Below are positions 41,720-50,250 of a stretch of DNA of 64,000 nucleotides, piece by piece. The DNA comes from BPGL01 sp035463115 (GTDB lineage Bacteria > Actinomycetota > UBA4738 > HRBIN12): NCBI GenBank assembly GCA_035463115.1, contig DATHTO010000139.1, positions 5,919 through 69,918 of the forward strand, written 5' to 3'. The position numbers and the translations under genes were made by a program. The notes under the pieces are model-generated. The model was not told the DNA's origin and made no database searches. It was given only the letters and a program-made list of their open reading frames with translations. Positions within the stretch are counted from its first letter, which is position 1. Each line of letters starts with the position of its first letter.

Positions 41720-42157
41720 CTATCCGGCGCCCGCGGCGGCCGGCGGCCCGTCGGGATCGTCGTCGCGGGCCTGCGGGGCATCGGTGCGCGTCGTCGCCGT
41801 GTCGTCGCCCCCCGATCCGCCGGGAACGTCGGGCTCGCGCTCGCCCGACGGCGATGGTTCGTCCGGCGCCGTCTCGGACGACGCGGCGTCGTCGTCGGCC
41901 GCCGGCGCTCCCGGTCGGGCCGTGCGATGCGGCCGCGCAGGCGTCCGCTTCGAGCCCGAGACGCCGGGCTGGTGCACCGCCGGCGGTTCGGGATTGAGGT
42001 CGATCTTCACCATGTCCTTGACCTCGTCCTGCATCTTGCGGAACTCGCGCATCCCGCGCCCGAGCGATCGGGCCAGCTCGGGGAGCTTCTGCGGCCCGAG
42101 CACGATCAAAGCCAGCAGCAGGACGATCAGCAGTTCGGTGCTCGAGATGTTGAACAT
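41720..42157 (-). CDS. tatA: Twin-arginine translocase TatA/TatB family protein
   Basis: A 145-residue TatA-type pore subunit. The N-terminal transmembrane helix and hinge read MFNISSTELLIVLLLALIVL, then GPQKLPELARSLGRGMREFRK, an amphipathic helix. Residues after about 55 form a long, acidic, Ser/Pro/Asp-rich tail (ASSETAPDEPSPSGERE), longer than usual and probably disordered; this tail and the E-L start also fit TatB-like proteins. ATG 42157 lies well downstream of the open frame limit. A TAGGAT element about 30 nt upstream may be its promoter. Confidence 0.88.
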   Translation of the reverse strand: MFNISSTELLIVLLLALIVLGPQKLPELARSLGRGMREFRKMQDEVKDMVKIDLNPEPPAVHQPGVSGSKRTPARPHRTARPGAPAADDDAASSETAPDEPSPSGEREPDVPGGSGGDDTATTRTDAPQARDDDPDGPPAAAGAG

Positions 42158-42191
42158 GGCGATGGGTGGACCGGACGGCCCGGGGCCAATC

Positions 42192-42425
42192 CTACCCCCG
42201 CCCGGACGAAGCCCGACGGCCCGGCACCTGCATCGACGCCGCCCGCATCGAGGCGCGATCCCCGTCGGCCGCGATCCCGTCGGCCAGCGGCTTGACGGCG
42301 TCCTGGAGCTCACGCGCCGAGCGACCGAGGATCAGCACGTGTCGGACGAGGGCGATGAGGCACGCGGTCACCGCGGCGGTACTGACGATCGCCACGATGA
42401 ACCACACGACGAGCCAGGTGGACAC
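42192..42425 (-). CDS. Small single-span membrane protein
   Basis: A 77-residue hypothetical protein with an N-terminal transmembrane helix (STWLVVWFIVAIVSTAAVTA) and a cytoplasmic helix (RSARELQDAVKPLADGIAAD). It resembles short DUF948-like membrane proteins but I cannot assign a family. GTG 42425 has a TAGCAT -10 element 7 nt upstream, which supports a real leaderless gene. It lies just before tatA. Confidence 0.6.
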   Translation of the reverse strand: MSTWLVVWFIVAIVSTAAVTACLIALVRHVLILGRSARELQDAVKPLADGIAADGDRASMRAASMQVPGRRASSGRG

Positions 42426-42432
42426 GTCGGCG

Positions 42433-42438
42433 ATGCTA
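42433..42438 (-). promoter_or_regulatory. -10 element TAGCAT for leaderless small membrane protein
   Basis: Minus-strand TAGCAT ends 7 nt before the GTG at 42425. Confidence 0.45.
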
Positions 42439-42470
42439 CAGGAGCTGGCTGACGTGCCGGCAGCGACCGG

Positions 42471-42848
42471 TCAGACGTTGCCGCCGCTGCTGGCGAGGAA
42501 GTCCCGGATGTACCGGTCGTCCTCGAGCAGGTAATGGAACTCGATCACGTCGTCGACCGTGAGCGACGGTCCCGGCGGCCGCTCCTCGAGCGGCTCCATC
42601 GCGTCGAACAGCTCGGACTGATGGTCGGGGTCGTCGCGATCGATGTCCACCCCGGCGGACACGAGGAGGGCGACGATCTTGCGGTCGGCGCGCTTCTCGA
42701 CGTCGTCGGCACAGCTGGGACACGTGAAGCGGTAGCTCCCTTCGCGGCCGTCGGACCGGACCGACAGCGAGATCGCGTCGGGTCCCATGTCGACCTCTCC
42801 GCAGCGCGGGCACGTTGTCCGGATCGTGGTCATCTCGCAGCAAGGCAT
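42471..42848 (-). CDS. Zinc-ribbon hypothetical protein
   Basis: A 125-residue cytoplasmic protein. The N-terminal half contains a four-cysteine zinc ribbon (TTCPRCGEVDMG ... FTCPSCADD), and the C-terminal half is acidic and helical (VDDVIEFHYLLEDDRYIRDFL). ATG 42848 is chosen because GGAGG lies 8 nt upstream; GTG 42857 and a methionine at 42833 are alternatives. It lies between pafC and tatA. I do not recognise a characterised family; its last residues resemble a short linear degradation or docking tail, which is speculation. Confidence 0.7.
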   Translation of the reverse strand: MPCCEMTTIRTTCPRCGEVDMGPDAISLSVRSDGREGSYRFTCPSCADDVEKRADRKIVALLVSAGVDIDRDDPDHQSELFDAMEPLEERPPGPSLTVDDVIEFHYLLEDDRYIRDFLASSGGNV

Positions 42849-42911
42849 CGGTCGCACCTCCGAAGGGCTTGAGCGCGGGTTCTCGCGTGGGGGCTACCCC
42901 GAACGGGCCGG

Positions 42912-43883
42912 TCAGTCGGCGTAGCGCGCGAGGGTCTCGCGCGCCGTGCCCGCCACCTGGTCGCGGAGCTCCGGGGGCCCGAGGACGTCGACGTCGGCTC
43001 CGAGCCGCAGGACGAGCCGCGCGACCCAGGCCAGCCGACGTGAGGGGAGGGTCACCTCGATCGCCCCGTCCTCGACCTCCGATGCGTCGGTCGTGGCGTA
43101 GTACTCCGAGACCCACCGTGCCGCCGGCCGCAGCCGTAGCCGGACCTCGACGTCCTGCGACGTCGGTGAGTAGAGCGGACGCCCCGCCCCCCGCAGACCG
43201 CGTGGGGAGAACGACTCCCCCGTCGGCTCGGCCTCGCGGATCCGATCGATCCGGAACAGTCGCTCGCCATCGGCGTCGACGTCCCAGGCCGCGACGTACC
43301 AGTGGCCGAGGCTCGAGAAGACCTCTTCCGGATCCACCGTCCGGTCGGTCGATTCGTTCGTCGACGCCGCGAGGTACCGGATCCGGAGGCGGTGGTGGTC
43401 GGCCGCCGCCGCGCGCACGTCGTCGAGGGCGGGCGGCGCGGCCCCGTGCGCCGCGGCCTCGATCCCCGCGACGTCGCCGAGCGTGTCGGCGCCGAGGGAC
43501 CCTCGGAGCTTCTCGAGGGCGCTCGCCAGGACGGGTGCCTCCGGAACACCTGGCGTGGCGAGCAGCTCCGTGCCGCGGAGGTACACGGCGAGGGCCTCCT
43601 GCCGGGTCAGCCGCAGCGGCCGAGCGAAGTGGTCCGCCATCGAGATCGAGATGCTGCCGTCGTCGTCGATCCAGACGTCGATCAGGTCGCCAGGTCCGTA
43701 CGGCGGGAGCCCCGACATGAACAGCAGCTCGAGGTCCTTCCGCAGCTGCGTCGCCGGAACACCGAAGAGGTCCGCGGCGTCGTCGAGCGTCGTGCCGTCG
43801 TGCCGCACGAGGTACGGCACGATCGTCAGCATCCGTCCGAGCCGTTCGGAGGTCCGGCTCGGTGCTCGACGCCGCTCAGGCAT
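42912..43883 (-). CDS. pafC: WYL-domain regulator PafC
   Basis: A 323-residue WYL-domain protein. It has an N-terminal winged-helix region (RLGRMLTIVPYLVRHDGTTL DDAADLFG), a central WYL domain (LGHWYVAAWDVDADGERLFRIDRI) and a WCX C-terminal domain. PafB and PafC form the DNA-damage-responsive activator in mycobacteria. In this protein the WYL tripeptide reads WYV. ATG 43883 overlaps the pafB end by 8 bp, so the two are co-translated. Confidence 0.9.
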   Translation of the reverse strand: MPERRRAPSRTSERLGRMLTIVPYLVRHDGTTLDDAADLFGVPATQLRKDLELLFMSGLPPYGPGDLIDVWIDDDGSISISMADHFARPLRLTRQEALAVYLRGTELLATPGVPEAPVLASALEKLRGSLGADTLGDVAGIEAAAHGAAPPALDDVRAAAADHHRLRIRYLAASTNESTDRTVDPEEVFSSLGHWYVAAWDVDADGERLFRIDRIREAEPTGESFSPRGLRGAGRPLYSPTSQDVEVRLRLRPAARWVSEYYATTDASEVEDGAIEVTLPSRRLAWVARLVLRLGADVDVLGPPELRDQVAGTARETLARYAD

Positions 43884-44853
43884 CCACGACCTCGCGGAGA
43901 CGCCGGACGACCTCGTCGCGCACGGTCGGCGGTCCGAGGACCTCCGCGTCGGGCCCGTACTGGAGGACCGCGGCCGCGAGGATCCCTTCGTCCGCGTACG
44001 GCACCGACAGGACGACGCGGCCGTCGCCGAGCGTCCCTCCCTCCTGCGCATCCGCGAACCCGTCGCGGGCGAGCCACGCGACCTCGGGATCGAACGCGAT
44101 CGAGGCCCGCTCCTCGCCCGAGGCATCCCACGGCCCGGCTTCGACGTGGTCGGCCGCGCGGAAGCCCGCCGGCGGTTCGCTCCCCTCGCCGTCGTCGTCG
44201 ATCGCCGACGTGATGCGCGACAGGCGGAACGCGCGCACCTCGTCACGATCGCGGTCGTGGCCGACGAGGTACCAGTGCCCGCCGCGGAAGACCACCCCCC
44301 AGGCGTCCACGTCCCGCTCGCCGTCGGCTCCTTGCGACGTCCGGTAGCCGAACCGCACGCGACGTCGCTGCTGCGCCGCGTCCGCGGCGGCGAGGACGGC
44401 CGCGCTCGGCGCGTCGGATCCGGCGACCAGGGGTCCGCCCGCCATGCCGGCGAGGACGCCTCCGTCGGCGCCGAAGACCAGCTTGCGGACCCCCTGCTCG
44501 ACCGCCGTCTCCTCGCGACCGCTCTGGGCCGCGACGAAGAGGGCCGTGATCTCCTCTGGGCTGAACTCGATCTCGGGGAGGTAGTACTCGTCCTTGCGGA
44601 TCACGTAGCCCTGCTCGGTGCCCCACGCGTCGGTCTCGTCCATCCGCAACGGAACGCCGTACTCCCGCAGCACGTCCTTGTCGCGCTCGAACATGCGCTT
44701 CGCGGACTCGAGGTTGTCGCCCTGATAGGCGTCGAGCGTCTCGCGGATCTCCTCGAACGTCAGTGGCCTGCGTGACTCGAGGAGCAGGCCGACGAGGTTC
44801 AGGAGGCGCTCGAGCGGCTCCATCCGGTCGCGCGACGCATCGGCCTCCCCCAT
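43876..44853 (-). CDS. pafB: WYL-domain regulator PafB
   Basis: A 325-residue WYL-domain transcriptional regulator, partner of PafC. The helix-turn-helix reads ERLLNLVGLLLESRRPLTFE followed by YQGDNLESAKRMFERDKDVL. The WYL motif is canonical (GGHWYLVGHDRDRDEVRAF). ATG 44853 is preceded 9 nt upstream by TATGAT, so a leaderless mRNA is likely; an inner ATG 44823 is an alternative. In Mycobacterium pafB/pafC are in the same operon as pafA; here a plus-strand gene separates them. Confidence 0.9.
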   Translation of the reverse strand: MGEADASRDRMEPLERLLNLVGLLLESRRPLTFEEIRETLDAYQGDNLESAKRMFERDKDVLREYGVPLRMDETDAWGTEQGYVIRKDEYYLPEIEFSPEEITALFVAAQSGREETAVEQGVRKLVFGADGGVLAGMAGGPLVAGSDAPSAAVLAAADAAQQRRRVRFGYRTSQGADGERDVDAWGVVFRGGHWYLVGHDRDRDEVRAFRLSRITSAIDDDGEGSEPPAGFRAADHVEAGPWDASGEERASIAFDPEVAWLARDGFADAQEGGTLGDGRVVLSVPYADEGILAAAVLQYGPDAEVLGPPTVRDEVVRRLREVVDA

Positions 44854-44862
44854 CGCTGGGGC

Positions 44863-44868
44863 ATCATA
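44863..44868 (-). promoter_or_regulatory. -10 element TATGAT for leaderless pafB
   Basis: Minus-strand TATGAT lies 9 nt before ATG 44853 and has no Shine-Dalgarno downstream. Confidence 0.5.
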
Positions 44869-44899
44869 GCCAGGTCATGCCGATGCTCCGGACGCACCG

Positions 44900-45541
44900 G
44901 TGATCCGGTACCGACGTGAGGACGACGCGCTCGTCGCGACGTCCGAGATCGCGGTGGGGGTCGATCGGATCACGGTGTCCGTGCGCCTCGGTGCCTGGCC
45001 GTTCGGCGTCCCGGACGCGGGCGGCCTCCGCGGCGCGCCCGTCGTCGTCGTGCCGGCGGAGGACCTCGTCGGGCTCGCCGTCGCCGGCATCCGCCGGAGC
45101 GGCGGGCTCGACCCTCTCGTCGTGGCCGATGCCCGATCCTCAGCGAGGATCACCCTCCAGGCCGGGCCCGAGGTCGCCGTGGTGGTCGGCCACGACCGGG
45201 AGGTCTTGGAGGACCTCCGCGGCGTCGGCGGCCGGCCGCTTCCCGCGCTCCCGCTCGACGACGCGGCTGCGGTCGACGCGTGGGTTCGGGGATGCCGCGT
45301 GGATCTCGATCTGGCGGTTCCGTCGGGTGCCGACGACGTGCGGAGCGCCGCCCGGGCGGCCCTCGCCCGGGCGACCGTTCCTGCGATGCACCACGTCGTC
45401 GAGGTCGATCCTCGCCCCGCGTTCGACGAGCTGGGCAGCCCGATCGAACACGCGTCGTTGACGATGCTCGCGGCGGCAGCGGCGGGGGTCCTGGCCGGAC
45501 GCGTCGCCGCCCGGAACCGCCGATGGCACGCGACGTCGTGA
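44900..45541 (+). CDS. Hypothetical protein in the pafA-pafB gap
   Basis: A 213-residue protein of unknown family. It is rich in Val/Ala/Asp/Arg with no transmembrane helix until a weak hydrophobic stretch near the C-terminus (LTMLAAAAAGVLAGRVAAR). Strong third-position G/C bias supports real coding. It is the only plus-strand gene in about 30 kb. It starts 46 bp from the divergent pafB start and ends 37 bp from the convergent pafA stop. No motif reveals a function. Confidence 0.65.
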   Translation: MIRYRREDDALVATSEIAVGVDRITVSVRLGAWPFGVPDAGGLRGAPVVVVPAEDLVGLAVAGIRRSGGLDPLVVADARSSARITLQAGPEVAVVVGHDREVLEDLRGVGGRPLPALPLDDAAAVDAWVRGCRVDLDLAVPSGADDVRSAARAALARATVPAMHHVVEVDPRPAFDELGSPIEHASLTMLAAAAAGVLAGRVAARNRRWHATS

Positions 45542-45578
45542 CGGTGAGCCTCCGCCGGCGTCGAGCGTCGTCCCGCCT

Positions 45579-46937
45579 TCACATGTGCGCGATCAGCTGC
45601 TCGACGCGCTCGTCGACGCTCCGGAACGGGTCCTTGCACAGGACCGTCCGCTGCGCCTGGTCGTTCAGCTTCAGGTGCACCCAATCCACCGTGTAGTCGC
45701 GCCGCTTGGCCTTCGCCTGCTTGATGAAGTCCCCGCGGAGCTTCGCGCGGGTCGTCTGCGGCGGCTCGCGCATCGCCTTCGCGATCGTCCCGTCGTCGGT
45801 GACCCGCTCGACCTTGTCGCCGCGCTCGAGCAGGTAGTAGAGCCCTCGATCGCGGTTCACGTCGTGGTACGACAGGTCGAGCAGCGCGATCTTCGGGCTC
45901 GCGAGCGGCAGGTCGTGCTTCGCCATGTATCGCTCGATCAGCAGCCGCTTCGTGACCCAATCGACCTTGCGAGCCAGGCGATCGGCATCGTCGCGCTCCA
46001 GCGCGTCGATCGCCTCGCCCCATTCCTTCAGGAGCAGGGCGCTCGTCTCGTCGGCCCCACGGCGCTCGACGAACCGCGACGTCTTCTCGAAGTACTCCCG
46101 CTGCATCTCGATCGCCGAGAGCTCACGGCCGTTCGCGAGCTTCACGGTCCGCGTGCAGCTCGCGTCGTGGCTGATCTCACGGATCGCGCGGATCGGGTTC
46201 TCGAGCGTCATGTCGCGCATCACGGTGTTCGCCTCGACCATCCGCAGCACGAGATCCGTGATGCCGACCTTCATGAACGTCGTCCACTCGCTCATGTTCG
46301 AGTCGCCGACGATCACATGCAGCCGACGGAAGCGCTCCGCGTCGGCATGCGGCTCGTCGCGCGTGTTGATGATCGGCCGCGATCGCGTGGTCGCGCTCGA
46401 GACGCCTTCCCAGATGTGCTCGGCTCGCTGCGAGATGCAGTACTGCGCGCCGCGCGGGCCGTGCAGGACCTTGCCGGCGCCGCACCAGATCTGACGCGTG
46501 ACGAAGAACGGGATCAGCACGTCGGCCATGCGCGCGAACTCCCCGTGCCGCGCGACGAGGTAGTTCTCGTGGCACCCGTAGGAGTTCCCGGCCGAGTCGG
46601 TGTTGTTCTTGAACAGGTACACCTGCCCGCTGATGCCCTCCTCGTGCAGGCGAAGCTCGGCCGCCGACAGCAGATGCTCGAGGATCCGCTCACCCGCCTT
46701 GTCGTGCGCCACGAGCTCCCGGATCGAGTCGCACTCGGGCGTCGCGTATTCCGGGTGGGAGCCGACGTCGAGGTAGAGACGCGCGCCGTTCTCGAGGAAG
46801 ACGTTCGACGATCGTCCCCAGTGCACCACGCGCCGGAACAGGTACCGCGCGACCTCGTCGGGCGAGAGCCGCCGCTGGCCACGGAACGTGCACGTCACGC
46901 CGTACTCGTTCTCGAGTCCGAAGATCCGCCGATCCAT
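45579..46937 (-). CDS. pafA: Pup-protein ligase PafA
   Basis: A 452-residue carboxylate-amine ligase that attaches Pup to substrate lysines. Diagnostic segments are RRIFGLENEYGVTC, SHPEYATPECDSIRELVAHD, KNNTDSAGNSYGCHENYL and INTRDEPHADAERFRRLHVI. It is distinguished from Dop by the lack of the Dop loop and by the neighbourhood. It lies 59 bp downstream of prcA. A TAGGCT -10 element 7 nt before the ATG suggests a leaderless transcript separate from the prcBA operon. Confidence 0.95.
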   Translation of the reverse strand: MDRRIFGLENEYGVTCTFRGQRRLSPDEVARYLFRRVVHWGRSSNVFLENGARLYLDVGSHPEYATPECDSIRELVAHDKAGERILEHLLSAAELRLHEEGISGQVYLFKNNTDSAGNSYGCHENYLVARHGEFARMADVLIPFFVTRQIWCGAGKVLHGPRGAQYCISQRAEHIWEGVSSATTRSRPIINTRDEPHADAERFRRLHVIVGDSNMSEWTTFMKVGITDLVLRMVEANTVMRDMTLENPIRAIREISHDASCTRTVKLANGRELSAIEMQREYFEKTSRFVERRGADETSALLLKEWGEAIDALERDDADRLARKVDWVTKRLLIERYMAKHDLPLASPKIALLDLSYHDVNRDRGLYYLLERGDKVERVTDDGTIAKAMREPPQTTRAKLRGDFIKQAKAKRRDYTVDWVHLKLNDQAQRTVLCKDPFRSVDERVEQLIAHM

Positions 46938-46944
46938 CGCGACC

Positions 46945-46950
46945 AGCCTA
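46945..46950 (-). promoter_or_regulatory. -10 element TAGGCT for leaderless pafA
   Basis: Minus-strand TAGGCT ends 7 nt before ATG 46937. Confidence 0.5.
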
Positions 46951-46996
46951 CGCCGGGTCCCGCGAACGACGAGGGAACGTCACGCCGGCGGGCGGC

Positions 46997-47683
46997 TCAG
47001 GCGAGCGCCGCGACGATCTCGTCGGCGCGCAGACGTCGGAACTTCCGCCGCGCGGTGCGCGTGCGGTCGAGGACGCCGGCCTCGATCTGGTCGGGGAGGA
47101 TCTGACGCGCCTCGGGGACCGCTGCGAGGGCGTCGACGGCGGACCGGACGGCGCCGGCCAGATCGGCGCCGTCGCGGTACCGCGAACCCAAGGCCTGCGT
47201 CAGCTCCTCGGCGTGTCCGCCCATCGCGACGAACCGCTGCTCGTCGGTGACCGATCCGTCGAACAGGATGTGGTACATCGCCGTGCCCGCCTCTTCGCCG
47301 TCGACCTCTCCGACGAGCACCTCGACCTCGTAGGGCTTCATCTGTTGGGTGAAGATCGTCGAGAGCGACTGCGAGTACGCGTTCGCGAGATCGCGCGCCT
47401 TGACGTCTTCGCGGCCGTACGCGTAGCCGCGGAGGTCGGCGAGGCGGATCCCCGCGATCCGCAGCTCCTCGAACTCGCTGTACTTGCCGACGCCGGCGAA
47501 CGCGATGTGGTCGTAGATCTCGCTGATCTTGTGCAACGTCGCGCTCGGGTTCTCGGCCACGAAGAGGAGGCCGTCGGCGAACTCGAGCCCGACCACGGAG
47601 CGACCGCGCGCGATGCCCTTGTGGGCGTAGTCGGAGCGGTCCTTCATCAGCTGCTCGGGGGCGACGTACGGCATGAAGCTCAT
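46997..47683 (-). CDS. prcA: 20S proteasome alpha subunit
   Basis: A 228-residue alpha subunit forming the outer rings and gate of the 20S proteasome. Typical features are SFMPYVAPEQLMKDRSDYAHKGIARGRSVV and the NPSATLHKISEIYDHIAFAG segment. The N-terminus matches actinobacterial PrcA. ATG 47683 overlaps the prcB stop by 4 bp. No catalytic threonine is expected or seen. Confidence 0.95.
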   Translation of the reverse strand: MSFMPYVAPEQLMKDRSDYAHKGIARGRSVVGLEFADGLLFVAENPSATLHKISEIYDHIAFAGVGKYSEFEELRIAGIRLADLRGYAYGREDVKARDLANAYSQSLSTIFTQQMKPYEVEVLVGEVDGEEAGTAMYHILFDGSVTDEQRFVAMGGHAEELTQALGSRYRDGADLAGAVRSAVDALAAVPEARQILPDQIEAGVLDRTRTARRKFRRLRADEIVAALA

Positions 47684-48483
47684 CGGACACGCTCCTCGAG
47701 GACCGTGGCCACGGCGGCCGCGACCTCGGCCTCCGGCACCTCGTCGGCCCCACCGACCGTCACGGCGAGCAGCACGGGGTACGACCCGCGGGACGGGTCG
47801 GGGCCGCCGGTCGCGGAGTCGTCGTCGGCCGCGTCGATCAAGGCCTCGACCGCGACGCGGATCGCCTCGTCACGAGCGAGCTGGGGGCGCCACCGCTTCT
47901 TCAACGAGTTCTTCGCGGGCAACGAGCCCGATCCCGTCGCCTGGAAGTCGTCTTCCTCCCAGCGGCCGCCCGTCGCGTCGTAGTAGAAGATGCGGCCCTC
48001 GCCGCGCCGCTCGTCGAACCCGCCGAACAACGGGACCACCACGAGCCCTTGCATCGCGAGCGGGAAGTTCTCACGGATCATCTGCGCGAGCCGGTTCGCC
48101 TTGCCCTCGAGCGAGAGCCGGCTCCCGGTGATCTTCTCGTAGTGCTCGAGCTCGAGCTGGAACAGCTTCACCATCTCGACGGCCTGCCCGGCGGCACCCG
48201 CGATCGCGATGGCGGAATAGTCGTCGGCCGGGAAGACCTTCCGCATCTTCGCGTCGGCGATGAGGTTCCCGGCCGTCGCACGCCGGTCGCCGGCCATCAG
48301 CATGCCGTCGGCGAACTTCAGCCCGAGGACCGTCGTGCCGTGCGGGACCGCGAGCGGCTCCGCCGCCCGGTCGCGGAGCGCCGGCGGGATCGCGTCGGGG
48401 CGCTCGTGCCGCACGAGCTCGAGGAAGCTGGGGCTCGCCCCGAACGGCGTCCGGGCGAGCGGGAGCTGGAGCTCGTCGGTCAC
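47680..48483 (-). CDS. prcB: 20S proteasome beta subunit
   Basis: A 267-residue precursor of the catalytic beta subunit. A 49-residue propeptide ends HG, exposing the nucleophile Thr50 (TTVLGLKFADG). The supporting active-site residues are Asp66 (AGDRRAT) and Lys82 (KMRKVFPAD), which match Asp17 and Lys33 of the mature enzyme. The start at 48483 overlaps pup by 4 bp. The order pup-prcB-prcA is conserved. Confidence 0.96.
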   Translation of the reverse strand: MTDELQLPLARTPFGASPSFLELVRHERPDAIPPALRDRAAEPLAVPHGTTVLGLKFADGMLMAGDRRATAGNLIADAKMRKVFPADDYSAIAIAGAAGQAVEMVKLFQLELEHYEKITGSRLSLEGKANRLAQMIRENFPLAMQGLVVVPLFGGFDERRGEGRIFYYDATGGRWEEDDFQATGSGSLPAKNSLKKRWRPQLARDEAIRVAVEALIDAADDDSATGGPDPSRGSYPVLLAVTVGGADEVPEAEVAAAVATVLEERVR

Positions 48484-48680
48484 TCGCCGCCCTTCTGGAC
48501 GTACGACTTCACGAACTCCTCGGCGTTCTCCTCGAGGACCGAGTCGATCTCGTCGAGGATCTCGTCCATCTCGTCCTTGAGCTCCTCGGCCTTGGACGAG
48601 GAGGTGACCTGCCCGGCGTCGTCGCCGCCGTCACCATCGCCGCCCTTGCGTTGGATCCGCTTCTGTTCCTGCTCCGGCAT
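48480..48680 (-). CDS. pup: Prokaryotic ubiquitin-like protein Pup
   Basis: A 66-residue, largely disordered tag with a C-terminal coiled-coil region (EELKDEMDEILDEIDSVLEE) that binds Mpa, and the end VKSYVQKGGE. The C-terminal Glu (GGE rather than GGQ) means Dop deamidation is not needed before conjugation. ATG 48680 has GGAG 10-15 nt upstream. It overlaps prcB. Confidence 0.96.
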   Translation of the reverse strand: MPEQEQKRIQRKGGDGDGGDDAGQVTSSSKAEELKDEMDEILDEIDSVLEENAEEFVKSYVQKGGE

Positions 48681-48753
48681 CGTGGAGGCTCCTGTCGGGG
48701 TGCGAGACACGATTCTATCGCCGGTCACGGACCCGATCGGCGAAGCGACGGGT

Positions 48754-50238
48754 CTAGCCCTGGAGCTTGTCGACGAGCTCGGCCGCGTCGGCCACCTCGT
48801 CGAGCAGGCGCTCCACGTGGATGCGCGTGCCGCGGAGGGGCTCCCGCATCGGGATGCGCTGCAGCGCGTCACGGCCGGTGTCCATGATGATGGAGTCCCA
48901 CGAGGCCGCCGCGATCGCGTCCGGGAACCGCGTGATGCAGCGTCCTCGGAAGTACGCCCGGGTGTCCTCGGGCGGATGCATCATCGCCCGCTCCACCTCG
49001 TCGTCGAGGACCAGCCGCTCGACCTTGCCGGTCGCGGCGAGCCGGTGGTACAGCCCCTTCGTGCGCCGAACGTCGTGGTACTGGAGGTCGATCGCCCGGA
49101 GCTTCGGATCGGCCCACTCGAGCCGATCGCGCTCGCGGTAGCCCTGCAGCAGCCGTAGCTTCGCCACCCAATCGAGCTGCGCGCTGAGCTCCATCGGATC
49201 GCGTTCCAGCGCCGCGAGGACCTGCTCCCACCGCTCGAGGATCGCCCGGTTCTCGGGCGTGTCGTCCTCGCGGTCGACGTACTTGCGCGCGAGCTCGAAG
49301 TACTCCCACTGCATCTGCGCGGCCGTGAGGCGCCGGCCGTCGCCGAGCTCGACGGTCGTGCGCAGGGTCACGTCGCGCGACACCTCGTGGATCGCCGCGA
49401 CCGGGTTCACGATCGTCAGATCGGGCAGGAATCCGTCCTCGATCATCTTGAGGACGATCGCGGTGGTTCCGAGCTTCAGGAAGATCGCGACCTCGCAGAG
49501 GTTCGCGTCACCGACGATCACGTGGAGCCGTCGGTAGCGGTCGGGGTCGGCGTGCGGCTCATCGCGGGTGTTGATGATCGGCCGCTTCAAGGTCGTCTCG
49601 AGGCCCACCTCGGTCTCGAAGAAATCCGACCGCTGGCTCAGCTGATAGACGTGGCGGCCGCGGTCGTCCCACTGCGCCTCGAGGCCGACCTTCCCGGCGC
49701 CGGTGATCACCTGCCGCGTCACGAAGAACGGCGTGAGGTCGCGCGCGATGTCGGCGAACGGCGTCGCTCGGTCGACGAGGTAGTTCTCGTGCGTCCCGTA
49801 GGAGTTGCCCTTGCCGTCGGAGTTGTTCTTGTAGATCGACAGCGGCGGGCCGTCGGGCATCTGCGCGGTGACCTCGTCGAGCGACCGCTCCAGGATCCGC
49901 TCCCCCGCCTTGTCGTGGACGACGAGATCACGGACGGACAGGCATTCCGGGGTCGAGTACTCGGGATGGGCGTGGTCGACGTAGTACCGCGCCCCGTTCG
50001 GCAGGATCACGTTCGCCAGGCCGAGGTCCTCGTCGCTCGCCTCGCGCGCCGGGACCGGCTCGAACCCACGGGCGTCGCGGAGCGGCGATTCGTCCTCGTA
50101 GTCCCATCGGATGCGCCGGAGCGCTCCCGCGAACGAGGAGATCAGCAGGCTGGACGACAGGACGGGATTGAAATCGGGATGACCGGGAGCGGCGATCCCG
50201 TATTCCGTCTCCGTCCCGAGGACCTTGGGGATGGCCAC
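48754..50238 (-). CDS. dop: Pup deamidase/depupylase Dop
   Basis: A 494-residue paralogue of PafA that deamidates Pup-Gln and removes Pup from substrates. It begins IPKVLGTETEYGIAAPGHPD with the Dop-specific insert (DYEDESPLRDARGFEPVPAR) between the first strand and NGARYYVDHAHPEYSTPECL. KNNSDGKGNSYGTHENYLV follows. Since Pup here ends in Glu, its main job is probably depupylation. GTG 50238 has TAAGGT 6 nt upstream, overlapping the mpa stop codon. Confidence 0.94.
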   Translation of the reverse strand: MAIPKVLGTETEYGIAAPGHPDFNPVLSSSLLISSFAGALRRIRWDYEDESPLRDARGFEPVPAREASDEDLGLANVILPNGARYYVDHAHPEYSTPECLSVRDLVVHDKAGERILERSLDEVTAQMPDGPPLSIYKNNSDGKGNSYGTHENYLVDRATPFADIARDLTPFFVTRQVITGAGKVGLEAQWDDRGRHVYQLSQRSDFFETEVGLETTLKRPIINTRDEPHADPDRYRRLHVIVGDANLCEVAIFLKLGTTAIVLKMIEDGFLPDLTIVNPVAAIHEVSRDVTLRTTVELGDGRRLTAAQMQWEYFELARKYVDREDDTPENRAILERWEQVLAALERDPMELSAQLDWVAKLRLLQGYRERDRLEWADPKLRAIDLQYHDVRRTKGLYHRLAATGKVERLVLDDEVERAMMHPPEDTRAYFRGRCITRFPDAIAAASWDSIIMDTGRDALQRIPMREPLRGTRIHVERLLDEVADAAELVDKLQG

Positions 50239-50244
50239 GCGGCC

Positions 50245-50250
50245 ACCTTA
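50245..50250 (-). promoter_or_regulatory. -10 element TAAGGT for dop
   Basis: Minus-strand TAAGGT includes the mpa TAA stop and ends 6 nt before the dop GTG. It would allow a leaderless dop transcript independent of mpa. Confidence 0.35.
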
